Below are positions 19,523-28,492 of a stretch of 64,000 nt of DNA, in pieces. The translations under genes and the position numbers were made by a program. The stretch's first letter is position 1, and every line of letters starts with the position of its first letter. Under the pieces are notes generated by a model. That model had not been told where the DNA came from. It searched no databases and saw only the letters and a list, made by a program, of their open reading frames with translations. This stretch comes from an uncultured Hyphomicrobiales bacterium (GTDB lineage Bacteria; Pseudomonadota; Alphaproteobacteria; Rhizobiales; Beijerinckiaceae). Location of the stretch: NCBI GenBank assembly GCA_903847605.1, contig CAINED010000042.1:1-64000 (forward strand), written 5' to 3'.

Positions 19523-20592
19523 GATATCTTTCCCCGGGACGGGCCTTCGTCATCGCCTTGCTCGCCGCTTCCGCGACGGGGAGCTGCGCGCGCGCCGACG
19601 ACTACTACAAGGGCAAGACCATCGGTCTCGTAGTCGGCTTTGCCGCCGGTGGCGGGATGGATCTGCCGACGCGGCATTTCGCGCGCTACCTCGCCAAGCA
19701 TTTGCCCGGCGCCAATGTTGTGGTGCGCAACATGCCCGGTGCAGGCGGGCTGATTGCACTCAATACGCTCTACGAGCGCGCGCCGCGCGACGGAACGGAA
19801 ATCGTCTTCGATTCCTGGTCGCCGATGAACACTATCACCGGCGCGGAAGGCGTGCGCTTCGACTATCGCAAATTCACGATGATCACGGGGCTGAAGACGG
19901 GGCCTTACGTGACCTTCGCGCGCAAGGACATCGTGCCGGGCGGGTTGGACGATCCGGCGGAAATCGTGAAGGCGGAGAACATCGTCTATGGCGGGCAGCA
20001 GCCTTTCGTGCCGCTTGATCTGCATGGCCGTTTGGCGCTGGTGCTGCTCGGCGCGAAGTACAAATATGTGCGCGGCTATGCCGGCGCGGTCGCCATAAGG
20101 ATCGCGGTCGAGAAGGGCGAAACGAACATTGCCACCCATGCCCTGCAGGGCTATCGCGCGGGCGTCGAGCCGACCGTGGTTAAATCCGGTGTCGTGGTTC
20201 CGCTCTGGCATTTTCCTTCGCGCGACAAGAACGGCCAGTATCACGCCAATCCGCTTTCGCCTGACCTGCCAAACTTCTTGGACGTGTTGCAACGCGTGAA
20301 ACCCGGCAAGCCCACAGGCCCTGAATGGGAAGCGTTCGAACTATTGAGTTCGCTTTATGGCACGATTTCCAATGTGATTTGGGGGCCGCCCGGTATGGAC
20401 GCGACTGCGGCGGCGGAGATGCGCAAGGCGTTTCTCGCCGCCGCCACCGATCCCGAATCGATCGATGAACAGAAGAAGGTGTTCGGCTTCAATTATGCGC
20501 CTGTATCCGATGCCGATACGCAAGGGATCATTTACCAAGTCGAAAACGTCGATCCCAAAATGAAGACCTTTTTCAAGGAATTTATCAAGTAG
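19519..20592 (+). CDS. TctC/Bug-like periplasmic solute-binding protein (MPGAG-type)
   Basis: ATGA overlap with preceding gene; YYKGKTIGLVVGFAAGGGMDLPTRHFARYLAKHLPGANVVVRNMPGAGGLIALNTLYERAPRDGT. Confidence 0.82.
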   Translation: MRYLSPGRAFVIALLAASATGSCARADDYYKGKTIGLVVGFAAGGGMDLPTRHFARYLAKHLPGANVVVRNMPGAGGLIALNTLYERAPRDGTEIVFDSWSPMNTITGAEGVRFDYRKFTMITGLKTGPYVTFARKDIVPGGLDDPAEIVKAENIVYGGQQPFVPLDLHGRLALVLLGAKYKYVRGYAGAVAIRIAVEKGETNIATHALQGYRAGVEPTVVKSGVVVPLWHFPSRDKNGQYHANPLSPDLPNFLDVLQRVKPGKPTGPEWEAFELLSSLYGTISNVIWGPPGMDATAAAEMRKAFLAAATDPESIDEQKKVFGFNYAPVSDADTQGIIYQVENVDPKMKTFFKEFIK

Positions 20593-20655
20593 CCACGAAG
20601 CGAAGCTGCCGTTACAAACGACGCAAGAAACCGGGCGCGAGAGGAACGCGAAGAT

Positions 20656-22221
20656 ATGAGCCAGCCGAATTTTCTGTTCATCATCACCGACCAGCATCGC
20701 GCGGATTACCTGGGATGTGCGGGGCATCCCGTATTGAAGACGCCGCATATCGATGCATTGGCGGCCGGCGGTACCCGTTTCGAACGTTTCTATGTCGCCA
20801 CGCCCGTATGCATGCCGAACCGCGCTTCGCTGCTGACGGGGCGCTATCCTTCGGTGCACGGTTTGCGGCAGAATGGCGAACATCTCACCTATCGCGCCAA
20901 CACGTTCGCCGACGTGCTCAGCGCCAACGGCTATCGCACCGCAGCGCTCGGCAAAAGCCACGTGCAGCCGATGACGGAGTTTCCGGCAGAGCCTCGCGTC
21001 GATCCGGCTGCGCTCGGCCTTATCCGCGAAGCCTGGAAAGAGGACGAGAGCGACTACGATCACGAAGTGCCCGAACGCTACGAAGGCAACCAGAAATACG
21101 AAATACCCACGCCTTACTACGGCTATCAGGAAGTCGACATGGTCACCAATCATGGCGATCAGGCGGGCGGGCATTATCTGCAATGGCTGCGCTCGAAGTC
21201 GCCAATGGCGGACCAGTGGCGCGACCGCAAGAACCAGTTGCCGCACGGTTACAAGTGTCCGCAGGCCTATCGCACACCGATCCCTGAAGAGCTTTATTCG
21301 ACGTCCTATATTCGCGACAAGGCGCTGGATTTTCTCGAAAGCGTGAAGAGCGATTCAAAGCCGTTCTTTACCTTCGTATCGTTTCCAGATCCGCATCATC
21401 CTTTCACGCCGCCAGGCAAATACTGGGATATGTACAAGCCCGAACAATTCGATGTGCCGCTACCCTGGGGCAGTCACAAGAACCCGACCAAACCTATGAA
21501 GTGGCTGCGCGCCCAGCACGAAGCGGGCAAGCGACTGGCGACATCGCAGGAGGCTTTCATGGCCGAGCCCGACGAAATTCGCGAGGCGATGGCGCTCTCC
21601 TGCGGAATGATCGCGATGATCGACGATGCTGTCGGCATGATTGTGCAGAAGCTCAAGGATATCGGCCAATATGACAACACCGTTATCGTCTTTAATGCCG
21701 ATCACGGCGATTATCTCGGCGACTACGGGCTGATGCTGAAGGGGGCGCTGCCCTTCCGCTCGATCATGCGCGTGCCGTTCATCTGGTCCGATCCTGCCGC
21801 ACGCGGCAAGGGCAGCGTCTCGAATGCGCTGACCTCGACGGTCGATCTTGCGCCGACGATCATGGCGCGGGCGGGCGTCAAGCCCTATCACGGCATTCAG
21901 GGCAAGAGCCTGTTGCCCTATGTGGAAGGCGCGCCGGGCGCGCGCGACCAATTGCTGACGGAGCATCAGGATACGTTCGTGCGCATGGGCATGCCGCGCT
22001 TCATGATAGTCCGCAATCTCATCACCGACGACTGGCGCTACACGATCTATCGTGGCGAGGATTGGGGCGAACTCTACGACCTCAGGAACGACCCAAACGA
22101 GTCGAACAATCTCTGGGACGATCCCGCCCATGCAAAAGTGCGGCGCGAAATGGGCGAGCGCCTGACGCAGGAAATGCTTGAGAATGTCGACCAGAGCCCG
22201 CACGCCAAGCGGCGAGCGTGA
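20656..22221 (+). CDS. sulfatase-family hydrolase (arylsulfatase / phosphonate monoester hydrolase-like)
   Basis: NFLFIITDQHRADYLGC; CMPNRASLLTGRYPSVHG (CxPxR formylglycine motif); NADHGDYLGDYG. Confidence 0.92.
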   Translation: MSQPNFLFIITDQHRADYLGCAGHPVLKTPHIDALAAGGTRFERFYVATPVCMPNRASLLTGRYPSVHGLRQNGEHLTYRANTFADVLSANGYRTAALGKSHVQPMTEFPAEPRVDPAALGLIREAWKEDESDYDHEVPERYEGNQKYEIPTPYYGYQEVDMVTNHGDQAGGHYLQWLRSKSPMADQWRDRKNQLPHGYKCPQAYRTPIPEELYSTSYIRDKALDFLESVKSDSKPFFTFVSFPDPHHPFTPPGKYWDMYKPEQFDVPLPWGSHKNPTKPMKWLRAQHEAGKRLATSQEAFMAEPDEIREAMALSCGMIAMIDDAVGMIVQKLKDIGQYDNTVIVFNADHGDYLGDYGLMLKGALPFRSIMRVPFIWSDPAARGKGSVSNALTSTVDLAPTIMARAGVKPYHGIQGKSLLPYVEGAPGARDQLLTEHQDTFVRMGMPRFMIVRNLITDDWRYTIYRGEDWGELYDLRNDPNESNNLWDDPAHAKVRREMGERLTQEMLENVDQSPHAKRRA

Positions 22222-22232
22222 GAAAGTTTGGC

Positions 22233-22261
22233 AGGAGTGCGGTGACCCTTACCGCACTCCT
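22233..22261. terminator. terminator between convergent sulfatase and Rieske genes
   Basis: AGGAGTGCGGT-GACCCTT-ACCGCACTCCT followed by TATTT. Confidence 0.75.
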
Positions 22262-22271
22262 TATTTGAAGA

Positions 22272-23528
22272 TTACGATTCGATCCCGATCGCCTCCACAA
22301 ACGCCTTCCGCACTTCTGGCGGCTGTCCGTAGTGATGGCGAAATTCCTTAAGGCGCGGCCCGAGCACGCGATCCTTCTTCAGGTCTTCCATCGCCAGCCC
22401 GTTGAGATTGATGTCGCGATACATGTCCGGCAGCAGCACGCATTTGGCGACGTCCGGATCGCGGATGACGGCCTTGGGGTCACGCCCTTCCTTGATCGCC
22501 TGCATGTCGCGCAGGAATTGCTCGCGCATCATGGAAATGCCGATGTCGCTGGAGCGCAGATTCTCTTTCGTCCTGTCGGCAATCGTGCCCTGTCCGACCC
22601 AGGCCACGATATCCTGATTGATCACATGGCTCGAAATCCAGCGCCCGTTCGCATCCCTGATCGGACTGATCCAGGTCGGCACGCTTTCCTGAACATAAGG
22701 CTCGCGTTCTTTCGGCACACGCATGAAGAACCATGCAACGCTCAGCGTGTTCTCGTCGTCGACGGGCACCCGCCATTCGAAATGATGGCCGAGATAAAAG
22801 CCGTTTGGCCACAATGCGACGCGTCCGACTGTCCAGTATTTGCTGTTCTCCGGCTGGTTCTCGCGCACGCGGCGATAGATCAGGCCGTAGTCGTAATCCT
22901 CGAAGACGACCTTCAGATGTTTCGCCGCGACATTGGCGTTCGCGCCCTTCATGCGCGCCGACCAATTGTCGTGCATCCACTCGAAGTGAACGGGATCGCA
23001 GGAGTTCTCCTGGCACTGGAGCCAGTTGCAGGGAATGTCAGCGAGAATGATCTCGCGAAATCCGTTGGCGTAGGTGAAAGGTTCCCACACCGGCAATTCC
23101 GGCGCCGGCTTCGGTCCCATATAGGCCCATAAAAGTCCGCCCATTTCGCGCACTTCATAGGCCTTCATGTCGCAATTCTCTTTCGAGCGCGGATTGCCCG
23201 AGGTCAGGTCTTCATAGGGCTGTTCCACCACCTTGCCGGTCTCGTTCATCAGCCAGCCGTGATAATTGCAACGGATGCCCTTGTCCTCGACCCAGCCGTA
23301 GGACATGTCGGCGCGCCGGTGCGGGCAATGGCGGTCGACAAGGCCGAATTTTCCAGAGAGATCCTTGTAGAGCACGAGGTCTTCGCACATCAGGCGAGTG
23401 GTCTTGATCGGCTCATTGTCGAGCTGGCTCGCACCGCCGATCGGATGCCAGTAGCGCCGCAGCAATTCGCCCATTGGCGTGCCCGGCCCGACACGGGTCA
23501 GCGTTTCATTGCGCGCGGCGCTCAGCAT
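22272..23528 (-). CDS. Rieske [2Fe-2S] ring-hydroxylating oxygenase alpha subunit (phthalate 4,5-dioxygenase-like)
   Basis: LTRVGPGTPMGELLRRYWHPIGG; CPHRRADMSYGWVEDKGIRCNYHGW; NWLQCQENSCDPVHFEWMH. Confidence 0.9.
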   Translation of the reverse strand: MLSAARNETLTRVGPGTPMGELLRRYWHPIGGASQLDNEPIKTTRLMCEDLVLYKDLSGKFGLVDRHCPHRRADMSYGWVEDKGIRCNYHGWLMNETGKVVEQPYEDLTSGNPRSKENCDMKAYEVREMGGLLWAYMGPKPAPELPVWEPFTYANGFREIILADIPCNWLQCQENSCDPVHFEWMHDNWSARMKGANANVAAKHLKVVFEDYDYGLIYRRVRENQPENSKYWTVGRVALWPNGFYLGHHFEWRVPVDDENTLSVAWFFMRVPKEREPYVQESVPTWISPIRDANGRWISSHVINQDIVAWVGQGTIADRTKENLRSSDIGISMMREQFLRDMQAIKEGRDPKAVIRDPDVAKCVLLPDMYRDINLNGLAMEDLKKDRVLGPRLKEFRHHYGQPPEVRKAFVEAIGIES

Positions 23529-23557
23529 GATCGTCTCCTCTTTTTGGGAGCGATCAT
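23527..23557 (-). promoter_or_regulatory. inverted repeat spanning the Shine-Dalgarno and start codon of the Rieske gene
   Basis: ATGATCG(t)CTCC ... GGAGCGATCAT; on the mRNA the SD GGAG would pair with CUCC. Confidence 0.4.
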
Positions 23558-23587
23558 TGAGTCAGAACGCGCGTCGCGCAAGAGGCA

Positions 23588-25669
23588 TCACGCGGGATTA
23601 CGCTTGCCCTTTTTCTTTTCGCCCCGCGCGCCCTTGTGCTTGGACCAATCGTACTTCGGTCCTTCCTGAGCGGGTTTCGGCTTGGGTCGGAGATGGGCAG
23701 GCGGAGGCGCGTCGCTTCTGGGCTTGTCGCTGCGCGCCTGATCGGGCTTGCGCGAGCGATATTTCTCGCCCCCCGGCGCCGCTGGCCCCTTCTGCCAGGT
23801 TGTGTGCTCACGATCTTCTTCCCTGCGCTTGTCAGGCTTGCGCGCAGCGTGCGCTGCATCCGAGAACTCGCGCTTGCGGCCTTCGTATTTCGGCGCGGAC
23901 GTCTTCGCGCTCTCCTGTCCATTGTCGCCGTCGACATAGTCGACGCGAATGTTCTCGCCGCCGGGCTTGCGGATGTTGACCGCGAACTCTTTCGCAACCG
24001 CGCCTGCGATTTCGACCTTGGTCTCGTTGTCGAAAATACGGATCGCGCCGATATCCTGCTTGGTTATGTTGCCCTTGCGGCAGAGCATCGGCAGCAACCA
24101 TTTGGGATCGGCATTCTTCTTGCGGCCGACATCGAGACGGAACCACACTCCATCGGAGAGGCCGCGTTCCTTCTGCGGCTTGAATTCGCGTGGCGGCGAT
24201 GTGCGCGCCTCGCGCGGTTCGCGCCTTTCAGGCCCGTCGCCGGGATCGCTCACGTCCTCGATCGCGGGCAGCCGCGAGCGGTAGAATTGCAGTAGCGCCG
24301 CACACAATTGCTCCGGCGTTCGCTGCTCGAGCATCAGGCGCGCCATTTCGAAATCTTCGTCTTCGGGCGCAGCCTGAAAGACCGGATCCTGCAACAGGCG
24401 GTCGCGATCCAGCTTTCGAATTTCCTCCGCCGTCGGCGGTCCGCTCCATTGCGCGCGCACGCCAGCGCCACGCAGCATGAACTCGACCTTCTTGCGTTTG
24501 TGCGCCGGCACAAGAATCGCGCTGACGCCCTTGTTGCCGGCGCGTCCCGTGCGCCCGCTGCGATGCTGCAGGGTCTCCGCGTCGTGCGGCAGTTCCGCAT
24601 GAATGACGAGACCGAGATTGGGCAGATCGATGCCGCGAGCCGCCACATCGGTCGCAACGCACACGCGTGCGCGTCCGTCGCGCAAGGCCTGCATGGACTG
24701 GTTGCGCTCGTGCTGGCTCAATTCGCCCGATAACAAAACGGAATTGAATCCACGTTCCTGCAAGGTTGCCTGCAGGTGCCGTACGGCTTCGCGTGTATTG
24801 CTGAAGACGATCGCCGTCTGCGCATCTACGAAACGCAGCAGGTTGACGACAACGTGTTCGTGTTCCTTCGGCGCCACGCGAATCGCGCGATATTCGATGT
24901 CGGCATGGCCTTTCTCTCCGGCCGCAACTTCGATGCGCAAGGCGTCGCGCTGGTAACGTTTGGCGAGCGCCGCGATGCCACGCGGAATCGTCGCGGAGAA
25001 CATCAACGTGCGGCGGGCCGGCGGCGTCGCTTCCAGAATGAATTCCAGATCCTCGCGAAATCCCAGATCGAGCATTTCGTCGGCCTCATCCAGCACGACG
25101 GCGGCGAGGCGGTCGAGCACAAGGCTCTTGCGTTCGATATGGTCGCGCAGGCGGCCGGGCGTGCCGACAACGATATGCACGCCCTCCATGAGACGACGGC
25201 GTTCGTCCCGGGGATTCATGCCGCCGACGCATGTGGTGATCCGCGCGCCCGTATAGGCGTAAAGCCAGACCAGCTCTCGCTCCACCTGCAGGGCAAGTTC
25301 CCGCGTCGGGGTCACGATGAGGGCCAGAGGCGAGGCGGCCGATTCGATTCGGCCGGCGGCATCGAGAACATCGGACGCGATCGCCAGACCGTAGGCCACG
25401 GTTTTGCCCGAGCCCGTCTGCGCCGAGACGATGACGTCGCGGCCCTCGTTCTGGTCTGCGAGAACCGCTGTCTGGACGGGTGTGGGGTCGATATAATTCT
25501 GCCCGGCCAGCGCACGGGCCAGCGTCGGGCTTGTTTTTGCGAAGTTCACGATGGACTGGACCTGATATAGGCGCGCGATCAAGAGTCGCGGAGGCGCATG
25601 GCAAAACGGAGCGACCCGTTTGGCGTGAGCATAACCCTTTAGATCATCCCGCTCGATTGCGCCATCCAT
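23588..25669 (-). CDS. DEAD-box RNA helicase with C-terminal DbpA-like RNA-binding domain and basic tail
   Basis: SAQTGSGKT, VLDEADEMLDLGF, FSATIP, HRSGRTGRAG; Lys/Arg-rich C-terminus; exact start uncertain (likely near VQSIVNFAKTSPTLARAL). Confidence 0.92.
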   Translation of the reverse strand: MDGAIERDDLKGYAHAKRVAPFCHAPPRLLIARLYQVQSIVNFAKTSPTLARALAGQNYIDPTPVQTAVLADQNEGRDVIVSAQTGSGKTVAYGLAIASDVLDAAGRIESAASPLALIVTPTRELALQVERELVWLYAYTGARITTCVGGMNPRDERRRLMEGVHIVVGTPGRLRDHIERKSLVLDRLAAVVLDEADEMLDLGFREDLEFILEATPPARRTLMFSATIPRGIAALAKRYQRDALRIEVAAGEKGHADIEYRAIRVAPKEHEHVVVNLLRFVDAQTAIVFSNTREAVRHLQATLQERGFNSVLLSGELSQHERNQSMQALRDGRARVCVATDVAARGIDLPNLGLVIHAELPHDAETLQHRSGRTGRAGNKGVSAILVPAHKRKKVEFMLRGAGVRAQWSGPPTAEEIRKLDRDRLLQDPVFQAAPEDEDFEMARLMLEQRTPEQLCAALLQFYRSRLPAIEDVSDPGDGPERREPREARTSPPREFKPQKERGLSDGVWFRLDVGRKKNADPKWLLPMLCRKGNITKQDIGAIRIFDNETKVEIAGAVAKEFAVNIRKPGGENIRVDYVDGDNGQESAKTSAPKYEGRKREFSDAAHAARKPDKRREEDREHTTWQKGPAAPGGEKYRSRKPDQARSDKPRSDAPPPAHLRPKPKPAQEGPKYDWSKHKGARGEKKKGKRNPA

Positions 25670-25724
25670 CCCGCGCTTGGCCTGAAACCGGCAAAGCGTG
25701 GCCGGTAGCGGCGGCAGGCGCCCT

Positions 25725-26768
25725 TTATTTCTGGTTCTGGGCGTTCAGAGCCGACTTGATGCGCTTGATGATGTGCGGCGGCGCTGCATAGACCTTCTTG
25801 ATCAACGCTTCGACATCTTCGCCGGAGACGGGATTGACCTCCATGTTGGCGCGTTTGGCTTCCTCGAGAAGGCCAGGATCGGCAAGCGCAGCGGCGAACG
25901 CCTTGCGCAATTGCGCCACACGCTCGGCCGGCACTTCCGGCGGCAACACGTAGGGCCGGCCGAAGATCATCTGGCTGAAGAAGACGTCGAGCGTCTGTTT
26001 GTCCTCGTCGTTTGTCGTCATGTTGTAGGCGTTCTGCACGCCCTGCTTGTTGAGATCTGGATGCCCTGTGGGATGCGTCTGCGCGATGAGGCGCATTTTA
26101 GGGTTTGCGCCGAACCAGCCGGGATTGGTGACCGAGATCGACGGCCAGGCGAAGCCACAGGCCCCCTCGACTTCCCCCCTCTCCATTGCAAGGCCGGATT
26201 CGCGGCTGCCGGGATAGCCCATCACGAGTTTGAATTTTGTCTTGAAGACCTCATTCAAAATCAGCGGAAAGTCCGATGTCGTCGACGAGTGCTGGGCGGC
26301 GACGATGAATTCACGCTGCTGTACGTCTTGCAACGTTTTTACAGGACTTTCGATGCGCCCCACGCAGACGTAGATGTCGTTATTCGCGCTGCCAAGAAAG
26401 TGCGATTTGCGTGGATCGTGCTGCACCGGCGTATTGCCGATCAGGGGTTCGATCGGCGCGCCTGCATAGAGCGCGCCGATAAACGTCCCGTCCTTGCGCG
26501 CGACGTTATAGATATAGTTCGCGGCGACGTTACTGCCTGCGCCGGGCATGTTGGAGACGACGATGGTCGGATTGCCTTCAATGTGCCTGGGCATATGTCG
26601 CGACAGCATGCGCGCATAGGTGTCGTAGCCGCCCCCAGGCGAAGACCCGACGACGATGGTGATCGTCTTGCCCTTGAAGAAGGCTTCCTGCGCAGCTGCA
26701 TTAGAAAGTCCCAGCGCAGCGGTCGCGCCAAGAATTGCAGCCTTCGCCATGGTCGCACGATAGGCCAT
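25725..26768 (-). CDS. TctC/Bug-like periplasmic solute-binding protein (MPGAG-type)
   Basis: Signal peptide; FFKGKTITIVVGSSPGGGYDTYARMLSRHMPRHIEGNPTIVVSNMPGAGSNVAANYIYNVARKDGT. Confidence 0.82.
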   Translation of the reverse strand: MAYRATMAKAAILGATAALGLSNAAAQEAFFKGKTITIVVGSSPGGGYDTYARMLSRHMPRHIEGNPTIVVSNMPGAGSNVAANYIYNVARKDGTFIGALYAGAPIEPLIGNTPVQHDPRKSHFLGSANNDIYVCVGRIESPVKTLQDVQQREFIVAAQHSSTTSDFPLILNEVFKTKFKLVMGYPGSRESGLAMERGEVEGACGFAWPSISVTNPGWFGANPKMRLIAQTHPTGHPDLNKQGVQNAYNMTTNDEDKQTLDVFFSQMIFGRPYVLPPEVPAERVAQLRKAFAAALADPGLLEEAKRANMEVNPVSGEDVEALIKKVYAAPPHIIKRIKSALNAQNQK

Positions 26769-26883
26769 GTGTTCCCCCTCCCTTTGCGCTTCCTCGCTGC
26801 GAAGTCAGCAGATTCAGCGCATGGATGCAACCTTGACTTCGAACGGGACGGTGACCAACATCGCCTTACTTCCGGAGGATGAA

Positions 26884-27417
26884 ATGGACGATGTGAAGAT
26901 CAACCAGCGCCCGCTGCAGGCCAGCACTGAGCGCCAGATGAAATTTTCAATGCGCGACCTGCCCATGCTGAAACAGGGCACGACCTACGATCCCCTGGCG
27001 ACCGCCGAAAACCTTTGGGCCAGCGTGAAGGTCTATGCCAGCGGCGGCGAGAACGCTTTGCATTCTCACTCCGCCGAAGACCATCTCTTCGTCATCATGC
27101 AGGGGAAGGCGACTTTCTTTTTTGGCGACGGCTCATCCACCGTCGCGCGGCAGTTCGAAGGCGTGATGATACCGAAGAATGTCGAATATCGCTTCGAAGC
27201 CGACACCGCGGAAAATCTTGTCCTGCTGCGCGTCGGTGGCGGCGCGCGCACTGGTCACAGGGGCATCGAACACCTTACGGCGCACGGGACGCCGCTTGAT
27301 GTCAATAGCGCGATGACCTACGCCACAGGCGATATGAAAATCGGCAATGAAGCGAAGAATGGCGAGTCCGGCAAGGAACGGATTTATGCGCCAGGCGAGT
27401 TCTTCGCGCCGGGGTAG
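26884..27417 (+). CDS. cupin-domain protein
   Basis: HSHSAEDHLFVIMQGKATFFFGDG ... FEGVMIPKNVEYRFEA cupin motifs; start ATG 26884 (MDDVKINQRPL). Confidence 0.8.
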   Translation: MDDVKINQRPLQASTERQMKFSMRDLPMLKQGTTYDPLATAENLWASVKVYASGGENALHSHSAEDHLFVIMQGKATFFFGDGSSTVARQFEGVMIPKNVEYRFEADTAENLVLLRVGGGARTGHRGIEHLTAHGTPLDVNSAMTYATGDMKIGNEAKNGESGKERIYAPGEFFAPG

Positions 27418-27420
27418 AAT

Positions 27421-27576
27421 TCAGCCGCTGGCGCGAAGGTCGTCGATCTTGCCGGCGACTTCGTCGCAGACTTCGGCGAGTTCGAGATATTCCTGCCTTT
27501 CGCGATCCTCGCGGGCATATTCTGCCAATTTGCGGTAACGCGCGGCTTCCTCGCGCAAATAATCGGAATAATGCAT
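27421..27576 (-). CDS. small protein, 51 aa, MHYSDYLREEAARYRKLAEYAREDRERQEYLELAEVCDEVAGKIDDLRASG (charged, predicted helical)
   Basis: Not in supplied ORF track; translated by hand; AAGGAGGCCGCC-ATG Shine-Dalgarno. Confidence 0.7.
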   Translation of the reverse strand: MHYSDYLREEAARYRKLAEYAREDRERQEYLELAEVCDEVAGKIDDLRASG

Positions 27577-27701
27577 GGCGGCCTCCTTGCAGGACAAATT
27601 GCCTCCCGCTTAATGACGCGGTCGGCGCAAATAGGCTGTTCATCTGAAACAAACGCTCGAAACCCGAACAGGTTCGGACCAGCTATGGGGGATCGCGCGG
27701 C

Positions 27702-27734
27702 TTAATCCGCGCCGGGCTTTATCGGTGGTTCCAT
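27702..27734 (-). CDS. very short ORF, 10 aa, MEPPIKPGAD, possible leader peptide
   Basis: AAGGAGGCAACC-ATG Shine-Dalgarno, upstream of the 51-aa ORF; in-frame upstream ATG would give MAKEATMEPPIKPGAD. Confidence 0.35.
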   Translation of the reverse strand: MEPPIKPGAD

Positions 27735-27801
27735 GGTTGCCTCCTTTGCCATCCGCCAGATTGCGGGCCGGAAGAGAGCAGACACATTCCAAAGCTCGGA
27801 A

Positions 27802-27830
27802 AGGCTCTCGCAAAACGACGAATTTGTCAA
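27802..27830 (-). promoter_or_regulatory. candidate promoter for the small-ORF transcript
   Basis: TTGACA (27830-27825) with GAGCCT 17 nt downstream; -35 is perfect, -10 is weak. Confidence 0.35.
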
Positions 27831-27936
27831 TACGAAATGCTGCATTGCAAAATGAAAGGTGGCAGTGGTTCTGCCGCCGTCATCATTCCATGCCCTGACG
27901 ATGCCTGCGTTTGGCCCGCACGCCCGACGCTTCTCT

Positions 27937-28485
27937 TCAGGAAAATTCCTTTTCATGCACCCATGCCGAGATTTTCGGCGGTTTGCGCGTCTTGGCCCAT
28001 TCCTCGATCATCGCCGGGCCTTCTTCCTGCAACCGCTTCTTTTGCTCCGGCGTTGCGGTCCAGGTCGATAGCTCGAGGCGGTGTCCATTGGGGTCGTGAA
28101 AGTAGATCGACTTGAAGATCGTATGATCGGTGACGCCGACGACATCCATTCCCAGGCCCTGCAACTTGGCTTTCGTTGTTTCGAGGGCATCGACGTCCTC
28201 GACCTGCAGCGCGATGTGCTGCACCCAATGCGGCGTGTTGCGGTCTCTATCCATCGGCGGCGAGTTCGGCAGTTCGAAGAAGGCGAGAATATTTCCACCG
28301 CCGGCGTCGAGGAAGACGTGCATGTAGGGGTCGGGCTCGTGCGTCGATGGCACACGATCTTCCGCCATGCATCCGACGAGGCCCATGCCGAGCACGTCGC
28401 GATAGAAGTCGACTGTCTGCTTCGCATCGTGGCAGCGGAACGCAACGTGATGAAATTTCTGGATCAGTCCGGAACCGGTGCTCAC
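27937..28485 (-). CDS. VOC-family (glyoxalase/dioxygenase superfamily) protein
   Basis: IQKFHHVAFRCHDAKQTVDFYRDVLGMGLV ... PHWVQHIALQVEDVDALE ... YFHDPNGHRLEL; GTG start. Confidence 0.88.
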   Translation of the reverse strand: MSTGSGLIQKFHHVAFRCHDAKQTVDFYRDVLGMGLVGCMAEDRVPSTHEPDPYMHVFLDAGGGNILAFFELPNSPPMDRDRNTPHWVQHIALQVEDVDALETTKAKLQGLGMDVVGVTDHTIFKSIYFHDPNGHRLELSTWTATPEQKKRLQEEGPAMIEEWAKTRKPPKISAWVHEKEFS

Positions 28486-28492
28486 CGCGCGC

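Noticed and set aside
26767-26883. N-terminal extension of the cupin ORF overlapping the start of the minus-strand SBP gene
   Set aside because: Internal ATG 26884 (MDDVKINQ) is preceded by a GGAGG-like SD; the extension has no homology-like features.
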